64,000 nt of DNA from Diphasiastrum complanatum (taxonomy: Eukaryota; Streptophyta; Lycopodiopsida; Lycopodiales; Lycopodiaceae). Shown in pieces: positions 33,840-44,296 of this stretch; position 1 is the first letter of the stretch; each line of letters begins with the position of its first letter. The stretch is taken from assembly GCA_029204225.1 (NCBI GenBank), contig CM055114.1:16329502-16393501 (forward strand), read 5' to 3'. The position numbers and the translations under genes are program-made. The notes below the pieces were generated by a model. That model was not told the origin of the DNA and made no database searches. It worked only from the letters and a program-made list of their open reading frames with translations.

Positions 33840-34375
33840 CTGCTAGAATGATGCACGATCCAAGCTTTAGACTTTGAGGAAAATGTGCACACAGTGTATA
33901 AGCGCAGGTCAGAGGTACAAGCTTGAGCACAACTGCTGCTTGAACACGACCCCTGGAGCCAAAATTGCCGAATCTTGTGGAGCTATTGGTGTGCTGCCTC
34001 TGCCTCTGCCTGCACCACCTCTGCCTGCACCAGAATGCAATAAATGCTAATTGTTCATGATCTGAGCACTCTGAGCTAGCGAGAGAGAGAATGCTGCTAT
34101 CTTAACGAAGCTACAGAAGCCACTAAGGTGCGTTCAATGCATGAATCTTATGCTAATGAGGCCAGCACATAATGTGCCATCACTGTCTGCATGATCAATC
34201 ACGAAGCTTTACATCTAGCTGCTATTGAGGCCAGTGCACAATGCGGCAGACTGTCATGAAAAGTCACAAAGTTCTACACCTGTGCGAGAGATTAGTGACT
34301 GACTATTCAAGGGACTTCTCGGCCCACAAAGCAATCAGAAAAATGCCTGCCAGGCAGTGCTAGGGGATACAAGAA

Positions 34376-34640
34376 GGGTTGATACTTGCACAAGAGGGAA
34401 AGGCGACTAGGCAAGGTAGATGAGGAAAGGCGACTAGGCAAGGTAGATAATAGTACGTGCAGGTATCTAGGTATATGTTATAAAGCTACCTTTACAAGCT
34501 TTACTTCCGGCGTCATTGGCGCTAGCTATGTCATTGGCGCTAGCTATGTCCCCGGCGCCAACAGCGCCCCTGTTGCTCCCGGCGCCGGCGTCGCTCCCAG
34601 CGCCACTGTGACCAGAATTCAGCCGGCGCCAAGTTTCTAT
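34376..34640. repeat. Short tandem duplications in a GC-rich patch
   Basis: GGAAAGGCGACTAGGCAAGGTAGAT occurs twice in tandem (34399-34449), CATTGGCGCTAGCTATGTC twice (34515-34549), and GGCGCC words follow. Composition is similar to the GC-rich LTRs that begin just after, so this may be their upstream part. Confidence 0.55.
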
Positions 34641-34789
34641 GGCTGAAAATCTTTGATCGGTTCTAGCGGAGTCCAAAGAGCTCAGATCGATGTGCAATCA
34701 CCTCACACGATCTAGGCATGATTAAAGGAAGCCTGGGGATCAATAAAATCTAGAGAGAGAAAATGACTTTCTAGAAAGAGAAAATCCTA

Positions 34790-35660
34790 GAGAGAGAAAA
34801 ACGTGCTTTACCAGCTTGGGTAGAGTGCTTTGTATGAGGGGGGGTGCCGAATCACACCAATAATATAGGGGAGTGCGGGTTGCGACTCAGGGCGAGCTCC
34901 AACCAAGTCTCAGCCTCCCTTGCTGGAATGTTGTCATGGCTCTCGCCTTGGCATGCTAGCGCCCCGGAGACCAGGGTCGGTCACACACTTGAAATGTAAC
35001 CTTCTCAGATTTATCAATAAAGTGGGATTTTCCTCAAACTGACTCTGATTACCTTCTGGGTTTCAGTGTTCGGTAAAAGCGCCAGTTGTAAGGCCGCTTT
35101 CAAAATCTTTAACTTGGCACATAGCTGAGGGTCGTATCCCGGGACGCCAGCGGTATGCCGTCGGGACCATTCGGTCCGTGGCGCCAGCGGCATGCTGTCG
35201 GGACCATTTGGTCCAGGAACTGGTTGTTTCCATATCTGTCGCGGCTTGTGGTTCTGAGTGTTCCTTGCATGAACGTGAATGGGTTAAGCTCTTGGGGAAC
35301 GGGCTCTAACCTGTCGGCTGAGTTGGATGGCTTGCTTGGGTGGATGTTACATGTTTATGGCTGTCCAGTCTGGCGTGGCGCCAGGTTGGCTTCCAGCACT
35401 CGTGACGAAGCTTTCAGTTGATTAAGTCTGATGTAAGTCAGACCGCTTGCTTGGAATGGATGTTACTCGTTTGTAACGAAGCTTCGAGTTGGTTAAGTTT
35501 GATGTATGTCAGGCGGCTTGCTTGGAGGGGAGTCACCCACATCGGGACCCCCGATCTGGCATGGCACCAGGTTGGATCTCAATGTTGGTTTTCGGAACTC
35601 CAAGTTGGTTAAGTCTGATCGTTGTTGGCGAGTTGGCTGCTTGTATGTCAAGTGGGTTTG
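34790..35660 (+). repeat. Diverged LTR-like sequence related to the gag-only gypsy LTR
   Basis: GTGCTTTACCAG, GGGGGTGCCGAATCACA, AATGTAACCTTCTC and GATTACC..TTCGG.TTTC-like words match the order in 35950-36230 of the next LTR. Local duplications are present: CCAGCGG.ATGC.GTCGGGACC twice (35150-35217) and GTTGATTAAGTCTGATGTA-like units three times (35416-35610). No primer site follows, so it is probably an older, rearranged LTR. Confidence 0.5.
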
Positions 35661-36579
35661 TGTTGTAAAGCTGACTCGGGTGCACCCAACGTGCCCTGTA
35701 AGACTCAAAGGGGTGACACTCCCTAAGGTCCCAGAGCAAGTTAGAACGTCAAGGACTGAGCCTCCGACCTGTGGTGAGCCAGTCAAGTAGTCACAAAGTC
35801 ATGAGCTAGCTCTGGAGCTCGAGTCATGGCCTAGTCAGGAAAGCAAGTTGATTCGGCCGCCGGGACGGCTCCCGGGACCCATGTCCGGGAGCCAGACTGA
35901 TTCTGCCAGGCTTGCCAGACTTAATCAGCAAAATAAAAACTAAGTCCTAAAAAGCGTGCTTTACCAGAAAGCACTATGTTTCAAACCAGAGGGGGTGCGC
36001 CGAATCACAGCAGAACTATAGGGGGAGTCTGGCAGACAGAAACTTGGGCAGTTCAACCAGCGCCAGGAATCCAGTCGCCAGGTCTCAGCTCCCTCTACCA
36101 GCACGAGCCAGGCACAATGCCCAGCACGTGTTGGTGGCCCCGAGACCGGTCAGTCTATGTATGAATGTAACCTCTTCCAAATCTACTAAAGTTGATCCTT
36201 GGGGATGATTACCATTTCGGTTTCGCCTCCGGGACTGGTCCAAGTGGAAGGACCCTTACTACAACCTTTTTGCGTCGCTGGTGCCTAAGGGTCCCTGTCA
36301 TCGACATGGGGCTTGCCGCTATGCCAATTGGTCAGTTTGGCGACCACTATGCCTTGGATTTCATGTGTGGCTTGTCTTTGCCTTTGGTTACCTTTTGGGG
36401 ACGGATTCTGAGATGGCTTTCGGGTTGGTTGGGATTCCAGTTTTCTTAAGCCTGAATGGTTAAGCTTGTTACGTTTCTGAGTTGGCTTTTACGTAAGTGC
36501 ATGATGGATGAATGTTAGACTTAAGCGCGTGTTGGGGAAACGCTCAAGTCCCAGCGCCCTTTGAGGCGCCGGCGCAACA
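35661..36579 (+). repeat. 5' LTR of the gag-protease gypsy element
   Basis: It starts TGTTGTAAAGCTGACTCGG and ends GGCGCAACA; two bases later the primer site begins. The first 108 bp match 39992-40099 with one difference noticed (CCCAGAG against CCCAAAG). Confidence 0.8.
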
Positions 36580-36581
36580 TG

Positions 36582-36594
36582 TGGTATCAGAGCC
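36582..36594 (+). promoter_or_regulatory. Primer binding site, initiator Met tRNA (gag-protease gypsy)
   Basis: TGGTATCAGAGCC lies two bases after the LTR end. Confidence 0.88.
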
Positions 36595-36667
36595 GACTAG
36601 CCAGTCAGCTACGCAAGTCTCACAGGGATGGCCACATTTTGGGATTTGTCAGGACAACCGTTGCGCA

Positions 36668-37062
36668 AGGTGCTGCCCACAGTGTAAGCACGGGTGCATC
36701 CACGGTCGAGGTGGTCGGCAGAACGGAGGACTTGATGAGTCAAAGTGCTGCCCTCGAGGTGTAAGCACGGTCAGTTCTCGCGGTTCGGGCCTGGCGCTGT
36801 CTGCACGTAGGATGGATGAGGCAAAGTGCTGCCTAGGTAGGTGAAAGCACGGTCTGTACCTTGTGGGGTGCGGGGCGACATATTCGAACTGTACGGGTTA
36901 ACCATTGATACAGAGATGCTGCTCGAATTCGGGTGTAAAGCACGGGTGGTTAGCTGCCGGTGCGGGATAGCTGCCGATCGTTTAGCTATAAGGGCTATCG
37001 ACCAAAAAGTGGTGGGGCGTGACTGAGGCAATGTGCTGCTTAATGGTGAAAGCACGGATGGT
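36668..37062 (+). promoter_or_regulatory. Five stem-loop motifs in the leader
   Basis: A unit of the form GTGCTGC - 9 to 18 bases - GTRAAGCACGG occurs at 36670-36691, 36745-36768, 36826-36850, 36916-36943 (ATGCT variant) and 37033-37055. GTGCT pairs with AGCAC in each. The array lies between primer site and gag, the usual place of packaging or dimerisation signals. Function is inference. Confidence 0.55.
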
Positions 37063-37410
37063 TGGATGGATGTTTCCCTGTGGGCTAATTCTGTGATAGA
37101 TTTGTGTGGGCGCGGCTAGGCAAAGGTCCTACGTCCGGTCTCAGGGGGGTTTGTGGCTTGAGAGGGATCCTCTGTGTTTGCTTTGGTTGGTATGTTCCGT
37201 TTGTCGTGTGCTTGCTTGGACACAAATGACCTGGTTCCTACTTGGCTCTCAGGTGATGTGGGCGTGCTAAGTTTGAGGAAGGGATATTTTCATTGAAGCT
37301 GATTTAATAAAGAAGAAAAGAGAGCTGTGGGTCCCGGCTGACAGAAGGGAGAGCTTCAAATATAAAAAGGATTGAGGCGATAATCTGTTGGAAGTACACC
37401 TCTGACTATA

Positions 37411-39624
37411 ATGGAGGACCATCTTGAAGAGTTACGAGCACTGACGGACGGAGAAGAGCTGACTCGAGAATACAGCTCTCGCATGCATCGAGATGGCACC
37501 AGGTCCAATTCGAGAAAGAAAGAGCGTATGCACTCCACAGTGGCGCCCCTCCATGAAGAGATGGGTGGCCCTTCTGAACCTACACCAAGAGATGAACCCT
37601 TGCCAGAGGCGCAATAGGACCTCTTTGAAGTGAAGATGCGGCAATACTTATCAAGCGCAATGACGGCTATGCTTAGCGAGGTGAAGAAGGATAGAGAAAC
37701 CGAAAGGAAAGAATGGCAAACATCCTTGCGAGCCATGAATCTTACTCAAATTAACCTTGCTAGAGAAATGAGAGACGGGCTAACACAGCTCGAAGCCAGG
37801 TTTGAAGAGTTGGAAGCAACTAGGGGGAATGCAGTGGCGCCTCCTCCACAGATACCAAGAGAACCACGAGCGCGAAACACGGAGGGCCCAAGAAAGACTG
37901 CCAAAGTGAAAGCACCACCTACTTTCAAAGGAGAGCGTGACATTCGAGTTGTGGAAGATTGGTTGTTTCACATGGACCATTACTTCCATCTGATGAACAC
38001 TTCTGAGGAAGAAAGAACTGATTTGGCATTAGCATATTTTGAGGGCTACACTACAAATTGGTACCGGATGGCAGGAATGCATTTTCAAACATGGGACGCA
38101 TTCAAAGCCGCGTTACGAGAGGAGTTCATACCGAAGGATTCACACATGAGATTGAGGACAGAATTATCGGGGCTCAAACAGAAAGGGTCATTGCGAGAGT
38201 ACCTCAATAGATTCAGACAGAGTGTATGGGTTATTGAAGATATGTCCGAGACGAACAAAACTCATTACCTATTGTCTGGAATGCAACCCTGGACCCGGCG
38301 TGCGATAGATAGCTACATGCCCCATGATTTCAATTCAACTATTCGAGCGGCTGAAATGGTTTGTGATTATGAGAGCACATTGGCACCAGCTGCTCCCGCA
38401 ACCTCAACAAGAGTATTTAGTGGATCCAGACCGAGTCCGAGCTTCTTTTCAAGGGGGGACTCAGCTCCAAATGGCAACCAAGCCTCGAGTAGCGTGGACA
38501 AATTCCCAACAAAAACAGGGTTTGGCAACCAAGGCAACAATGGAGGGAACATGTTCCAGAGAAGAAACAATGTTGGACCTTCAGCTAGTCACAGCAACAG
38601 CTCACCAATAGTGGGCAGTTCCATGCGTTGCTTCAACTGTCATCAGCAAGGTCACTCTTGGAGGTCATGTCCCAAACCATTGAATAAGCAAATCATGGCT
38701 GCCATTGAAGGATTTGATAGGATGGAGAGAGAGGCATTTGATCAAGAAGATGGTGAACAAGATGATGAAGAGGACCCAGAAATGGATTTGACGGAGTCTA
38801 ACCTGAATGCCTTGCAACAGATAGGGGCACTTGCGGCATATCGTGAACATCTTATGGCGACTCCTGCGAGAGGATCCAAGTTATTGTACCTGAAAGGCTG
38901 TATTCAAGGCAGGATCATTTACTTCATGGTAGACCTGGGGGCGTCACATAACTACTTGTCAGAAAAACTGACAGGAGAATTGGACATCCAATGTGAAGAA
39001 AATGTGACTCCTATTTGTGTGGAGACCGCGAAAGGTACAATGACCACTTGTAGATTGGCAACCAACTTACCAATCTCTCTTGGAGCCTGGAAGAATCGAC
39101 TAACGTTCACAATCTTGAAGATGGATGCCTTCGACGCTATTTTGGGATTAAGCTGGTTTAACGAACATGTGGTGGCCTTCTTGGCAAAAGGGGTTAACCT
39201 TGTGTTATTATATAATGGCAGGAGACCTTGTGTCGTCAGAGCTGTGCCAGGGGACCAACTAGAAAAGAACGACACAAATGAACCTGAGCCAACCATTCCT
39301 CCCAATCTCATTCACCTATTTAACGAAGGACAGCCAACAGTGACAGACCAGCTGACACGGGAACAAATGGAGCCAACATTGCCTATAGTCTCTACATCAA
39401 AGGTGAATTCAAGTGCCGATGCAGAGCTCAAGGAGCTCACCTTGTGTGACCAAGCGAAAGCTCACTTTTTTAACGAAAGACATCCAACAGTGACAAACCA
39501 GCTGACGCGAGGTCAAATGGAGCCAACATTGCCTGCAGTTTCTACGTCAAAGGTGAATCTAAGTGCCAATGCAGAGCTCAAGGAGCTCAACCTGGACGAC
39601 CAAACGAAATATCTAGAGTCCTAG
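37411..39624 (+). CDS. Gag-protease of the non-autonomous gypsy element, one early TAG
   Basis: The frame is open from ATG 37411 to 39624 except for TAG at 37615-37617; a later ATG (37630 frame) gives 664 codons. In that numbering: coiled-coil-like start (10-66), Retrotrans_gag-type capsid (about 97-250: FKGERDIRVVEDWLFHMDHY), zinc knuckle CFNCHQQGHSWRSC (334-347), acidic stretch (372-388), retropepsin (about 415-540) with FMVDLGASHNYLS where DSG is expected, and FDAILGLSWF. The S-to-L change at the catalytic triplet should impair protease. The C terminus holds a 50-residue duplication. RT would have to come from another element. Confidence 0.85.
39319..39612 (+). repeat. In-frame 150-bp tandem duplication in gag C terminus
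   Basis: AACGAA.GACA.CCAACAGTGAC recurs with a period of 150 bp (39322 and 39472), giving two 50-residue copies containing TVTDQLTREQMEPTLP and STSKVN.S. The copies differ at several residues, so the duplication is not recent. Confidence 0.85.
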
Positions 39625-39991
39625 GGGACTCATCCAGATGTGCGACGACAACGACATATCTGAGGCTTAAGGGAGCCGTGAGTACCTTTTTCTTTCATGC
39701 TAATAAAGTAAGCCGCATTTCTCATTGAGGAGTGAGCTTCAGTTTGATGTTTAAGTGCAGCAGCTTCACACAGGTTTTACGTAAGTGAACTAGATCCACA
39801 CTTTTCCTGTGCTGGGTGTAAAACACAATATCATTACTCCGCTTTACAGTTGGTTTCCTTTGGCCGGTGAATCAAGCCCGTGTCCTTGTATATGTGACTA
39901 AAGTCTGGCCGGTGAATTAAGCCCGTGCCATGAGTCTTAGGTTCTAGTTTGGCCCTGATGAGGACATCAGCTTTCTCAAACGAGGGGAGGA
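39625..39991 (+). other. 3' non-coding part of the gypsy element and polypurine tract
   Basis: No coding signal. GGCCGGTGAATCAAGCCCGTG / GGCCGGTGAATTAAGCCCGTG occurs twice (about 39860-39926). GAGGGGAGGA at 39982-39991 is the polypurine tract. Confidence 0.6.
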
Positions 39992-40099
39992 TGTTGTAAA
40001 GCTGACTCGGGTGCACCCAACGTGCCCTGTAAGACTCAAAGGGGTGACACTCCCTAAGGTCCCAAAGCAAGTTAGAACGTCAAGGACTGAGCCTCCGAC
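39992..40099 (+). repeat. 3' LTR fragment of the gag-protease gypsy element
   Basis: TGTTGTAAAGCTGACTCGGG to CCTCCGACT matches 35661-35768, then breaks into unrelated sequence. Confidence 0.85.
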
Positions 40100-40553
40100 T
40101 GCATGGGATAGGCAACCCTAGGTTGGGCTCGAGCGAAAAGGTGGGATTGTAAGCAAGCATGGTAAGTGAACTTACACTACTCTTATAGTTTATCTTTGAT
40201 TTTATATGCTTTTATTTTTTAATATGCATTATGACTAGCTGCTTCAACGTAGCCCTAAATTAATTTCAACTTCAATTGAATGTATAGATAGTTGACAGAC
40301 TAGGGACGTCTGCCAACTAAGGAGGAGTACAAATTTGCCTTCAAGGAATCGTACGACGCATTAGTCGACAAACTCAAGAGCGAGGGTCATCCTCCAAATG
40401 TCAGTACTAGTTTTTGTATTTATACTAATGTGGTTTGTATTTCGGCGTCAATTTTATTTAGTTTAATACAATCAAGTATTAAATATTAATGTAGTTTGTT
40501 TGATTGTGTTCATGCAGAACGTCACGACGACGATGAGTAGATTAGGTTTATAA
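40100..40553 (+). pseudogene. Second transposase-like gene end (spliced)
   Basis: An exon piece ends AAGCATG/GTAAGT (about 40159). A following exon (from about 40298) reads GRLPTKEEYKFAFKESYDAL then VDKLKSEGHPPN, preceded by a TAG (40301-40303). It stops at GT 40400; an intron of 118 bp (40400-40517, acceptor CATGCAG) leads to a 12-codon end with TAA 40551-40553. The PT.EEY block and terminal intron parallel 16585-16910, suggesting the same transposase family. The 5' part is lost at the gypsy LTR junction. The splice model is by eye. Confidence 0.45.
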
Positions 40554-40727
40554 GTTTTAGTTGATGTTAGATCTAGAAAGACTCGTGCGACATTAAAGCA
40601 CCAATTTTGTAATACATTATGAAAAATATTATTATTGCAAATGATCGTGCTATATTGCCATTGCCTTTATATATGCAATGTTTTGTTTTTTTGAAATTTG
40701 CAATGTCAAATTTAGGGATGTGGATAT
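40554..40727 (+). other. AT-rich 3' flank of the transposase-like gene
   Basis: No coding signal; plausible 3' UTR. It joins a family A LTR fragment at about 40728. Confidence 0.35.
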
Positions 40728-40893
40728 AATTTGGACTCATTACAAAGGTTCTAACACTTAGGTCTACTTGAGAACATTCTTATGAATGGAATCCTATGCT
40801 ATTTGGCATGTGTGACAAGCCACATCATGACCATCTAACTATTTACAAGTCATATGACCAAAACTAGTCAAGCTAGAATTGTAAATTTTTAAC
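40728..40893 (-). repeat. Family A LTR fragment
   Basis: Matches 8209-8370 (GGACTCATT.CAAAGG to AATTTTTAACA) with a few substitutions, lacking the first ~520 bp in plus-strand order. Confidence 0.85.
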
Positions 40894-41320
40894 ACTACTC
40901 CTCTAGCTTGGTTCAATCATTGCTTTACTAATCACTCTAAGTGATGATTTGAACTTCATAAAAGGTTTCTTTTGAAGTGGTTTAGTAAGTAGATCAGCTA
41001 CACATTCATTATTTGGAACATGCTCCAAAGCATTCTCCTTGGCTTGCACCATTTCTCTCACAAAGTGATGGCATATCTCAATGTGCTTAGATCTTGCATG
41101 GAAGATTGGGTTAGATACAAGGTGTTGGGTTGATATATTGTCATTGTAGATGATTGGTGCCTCCTCCGAATCCATGATCTTTAGCTCCACCAATAATCTC
41201 TTGATCCAAAGTACCTCCTTTGTAGTGGTTGTCAAAGCTTTGTACTCGGCCTCGGCTGAAGATAGAGATATAGTTTCTTGCTTTTCTGAAAGCCATGAAA
41301 CCACACCTTCTCCTATGAGA
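40894..41320 (-). pseudogene. Family A RNase H C-terminal part
   Basis: The minus strand reads IGEGVVSWLSEKQETISLSS, AEYKALTTTTKEVLWIKRLL and onwards to the same C terminus as 8385-8800, with a handful of substitutions. The upstream end at about 41320 joins family C RT in a different frame. The open run extends a further 20 codons into that sequence by chance. Confidence 0.8.
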
Positions 41321-41908
41321 GTTGAGACCATAGATGCATCTCTACAGTCGACAGACATATTGTCGATTGTCGGGGTCTTCATAGCCTTCAGGTTGCTTCA
41401 CGAAGATTTCCTCTTCTAGATCTCCATGGAGAAAGGTTGTTTTCACGTCAATCTGGTGAATTTCTAGATTGTATTATGTGGCATATGCAAGGAGTAGTCT
41501 TATGCTTCTCATTTTGACCATGGACAAATATGTGTCAAAATAATCAACACCATATCTCTACGTGTAGCCCTTTGTGACAAGTCTTGCTTTGTAGCGGCCA
41601 ATAGTGCCATCTGATTTTAGCTTTTTCTTGTACACCCACTTGCAGTCGACTACTTTTCTGTCTTCTGGCAGTGGCTCTAATGTCCATGCCTCGTTTTGCC
41701 TCATCGACTCGATCTCCTCTAACATTGCCTGCCTCCAAAATTCTCCTTCTAGACTCTGGATAGCTTCTTGGTATGTTGTTGGCTCTTCTGTGAAGCTGCA
41801 GTACTCGAACTGCATGTTTTCGCTCCATTGAAGATTGTCAAAGTAGCGGTCTGGAGGTCTTCTTTGTCTCGTTGATCTTCGAGGTTTGTTTTGTCGCTGC
41901 TCGAACAT
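41321..41908 (-). pseudogene. Family C reverse transcriptase, N-terminal part
   Basis: Minus-strand codons give KRKWVYKKKLKSD-like RT start (WVYKKKLKSDGTIGRYKARL), then, after a frameshift near 41560, [19 protein letters not shown] and RCIYGL at the A junction. An in-frame TAG lies just before RCIYGL. The palm motif YVDD is missing, so RT is incomplete. Confidence 0.75.
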
Positions 41909-42900
41909 TTCTTGTTCGTGGGGCCGATCCTCTGCTTCCTTCTGCTTTGGAGTTTGGGGCTCTGCATTCTGATTTGATGTCTCCCTCGATCTCCTTCGTG
42001 AATGGGCAGCAGTGTGAAGATCTCATGGCCTCTTTCGTCTTTTAGTCCAGGAAATGTGGACGCGTCGAACTTCACATCTCTGTTCGAAACAACCTTCTTC
42101 ATGGTTGGATTGTGGAGCCTGTACACATGTGTCCCGTTCAAGTAACCGACCATGATTGTTTATTCAGATTTGTCATCAAGCTTGTTTCTCTTTTCCTTTG
42201 GAATGTGCTTGTATGTTGCACATCCAAACACTCGTATGTATGATAGATCATGCTTTCTGTCTGTCCACATCTCGTATGGTGTTCTGTTTTCCAGCGTTGT
42301 CATTGTAGATCTGTTTGGTAGGTATATAACTACAGCTATTGTCTTAGCCCAGAATTGACCTAGCAATTGAGCCTGTGCCATCATGCATCTGGCTTCTTCG
42401 ACTAGCATTCTATTTCTTCTTTCTACCACACCATTGTATTCTGGTATGTATGCAGGAGTGAACTGGTGTTCTATTCTCTGCTCTTCACAGAATCTTGAGA
42501 ATTCTATGCTTTTGTATTCACCTCCATTGTCAGATCTAAGGATCTGTATCTTTTTTGAGGTGTGTCGCTCTACAAATGCCACGAACTTCTTGAAGGAATC
42601 AAACATTTCGAATTTCTTCTTTAAATAGTAGATCGTGGTCATCTGGTTGTAATCATCTATGAACGTTAGAAAATATCTCAAACCTATGAGCGAATCCATC
42701 TTCTTCAGTCCACAGACATCAGAGTGGACGAGCTCAAGAACCTCCTTGGCTCTTCTCCCCTCGTCTGTGAATGGATTCCGATGTTGCTTGTCTTTTTGAC
42801 AAGCTTCACAGAACTCAGCCTTGGGCCTTGAAATTTTGAGACTTGTGACAATGTCCATTTTGCCCATGTCGTACAGGCTCTGCATGTTCAGATGATACAT
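41749..42900 (-). pseudogene. Family C integrase
   Basis: Minus strand: CEACQKDKQHRNPF (finger cysteines), LVHSDVCG, FLTFIDDYNQMTT, LRSDNGGEYKS and NGVVERRNRML, the complete copia core. The frame breaks at 42154-42159. Downstream the HVYRLHNPTMKKVVSNRDVK block precedes RT. Confidence 0.8.
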
Positions 42901-43167
42901 TCTCCTATGCCAGAGTTGATCTTCACTTTCTGATGCATTTAATATGCTATCAGAGTTGCTGATTATTTTGTCCTAATAGAGGTTTCCTTCTCTGCATCCG
43001 ACCGTCAGCAACTTGTTTGTCGTCTTCTCAATCATGCAACATGTGTTGCCATCGAACAAAACTCAAATGTCTAGATCTACCATCTTGGATACAGATAGCA
43101 GATCTTTTCTGAGTGAGGACACATAGAGTGCTCATGGTAACTCTACTTGGCTTGATAGTGTTTGCAA

Positions 43168-43740
43168 CTATAGAGTGCCGATGCCTTTGAAATCGTGTTT
43201 GCTCCCATCGCCTAGAATCACTACTCTGTCGTTTTTGAGTTCGCGAAAGTTGATCAAGATCTTCTTGTTGCAGGTTATGTGAGATGTTGCTCCTGAATCG
43301 ATGACTACATCGTAGTCGTGTTCAGAGTAGCTTGTCAAACCTTCGTCGAGTATCGTGAAAGCTTCGTTATGTCTTTTTGCATCCTTTGATGACTCTACAA
43401 CGTTTGTTTTTTCAGTTTCGTTTTTCTTTTTTGGGTTGAATCTACAGTCGTATGCAGAATGCCCTTTCTTCTTGCAGTGCATGCAAGGTATTGTTGGATT
43501 GAACCAACATCTATTGGCCATATGGTCTGATTTGTGGCAATGATTGCAGGAAGAAAATTGTTGATTCGAAGATTTCATCTTCTCGAATCTTGGCTTGTTT
43601 TTGTTCTTCTTCTTTCCTTTCGTGAAGAGAGCTTTCTCTTGATCACTGCTTCCCTCTCCTTCGTCTCTCATCAGTCTCTCATCAGCAACAAGACTGACTG
43701 TTTTGTCGAATGTCATATCTGGTAGACTCAGTATGAGCAT
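43168..43740 (-). pseudogene. Family C gag C-terminal part with zinc knuckles, and protease
   Basis: Two knuckles (CNHCHKSDHMANRC and CMHCKKKGHSAYDC) are followed by protease YDVVIDSGATSHIT and GDGSKHDFKGIGTL. The frame is closed at 43168 by a TAG, then resumes in pre-integrase sequence. Confidence 0.8.
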
Positions 43741-44231
43741 TCTCAGCGGTTGATAGGACGTTGGTAGAGATTCATGAAGTACATCAGCTGCTGTGGTGTT
43801 AGAATCTGGTGCTCCTATCCTGATACAGCGAGTTGTGCGAAGATCGTCCTGGTCTTCTCAACGTGCTGATCCAACTGGTTGCCATCCCACCGTATGGATT
43901 GCAGCTAATTGTGAAGGTGCATGACTGAAGCTACAGTCCTCACTTCATACTTTTGTTTTAGTCTTTCCCACGCTACATGGCTGTTTTCGCAGTCTTCAAT
44001 CTGCATGAGTAGATCTTCATTTATGGACAAAATGATGATCGCCATTGCACGCTCATCTTTTCTGATCCATTTAGCTCTCCTCGGGTCTCTCTGTGGAGGC
44101 TGCACCTCTGAGAGCTCGGTCACCGACCAAATGCCTTCACCCTTCAGAAACGTTTTGATTTTGAATTTTCAGATTCTGTAGTTTGCGCCATCAAGACTGA
44201 TTGCTACTCTGGTCTGGACTGTTGTAGCCAT
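43741..44231 (-). pseudogene. Family C gag N-terminal part
   Basis: ATG at 44229-44231 (MATTVQTRVAISLDGANY). A TGA at 44169-44171 falls where copia gags have Trp (NYRI-stop-KFKIKTFL). The frame then stays open through LMQIEDCENSHVAWERLKQK to about 43905, with further stops and frameshifts to 43741. Confidence 0.75.
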
Positions 44232-44284
44232 ATTGTGTTGTCTAGAAGAATCACTGCTGGGATATCAGTAGTGATAACCTATCA

Positions 44285-44296
44285 GCTTTGATACCA
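44285..44296 (-). promoter_or_regulatory. Primer binding site of family C (one mismatch)
   Basis: The minus strand reads TGGTATCAAAGC, the iMet site with one G-to-A change, next to the LTR end ...TTTTGTGACA. Confidence 0.75.

Larger units (their letters stand above)
35661..40099 (+). mobile_element. Gypsy-type element with gag and protease only
   Basis: 5' LTR at 35661-36579, iMet primer site at 36582-36594, leader with five stem-loop motifs, gag-protease ORF to 39624, polypurine tract and the first 108 bp of a 3' LTR (39992-40099, same start TGTTGTAAAGCTGACTCGGG). Between protease (about 39250) and the tract there is no RT, RNase H or integrase. GC-richer than its surroundings. The 3' LTR is cut at 40099, so no target duplication can be tested. 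A non-autonomous derivative is the simplest reading; an internal deletion of a full element is the alternative. Confidence 0.8.

Noticed and set aside
33919-34024. Gly/Arg-rich exon joined to 33787-33839
   Set aside because: The exon phase does not match under any splice pair I could see, so it was not added to the gene model.
35493-35790. ORFs on both strands inside the GC-rich LTR
   Set aside because: They lie across the LTR start and are repeated only because the LTR is repeated.
40903-41382. Possible in-frame fusion of RNase H with a new N terminus
   Set aside because: The first ~20 codons are out-of-frame RT sequence of family C; the fusion is accidental.
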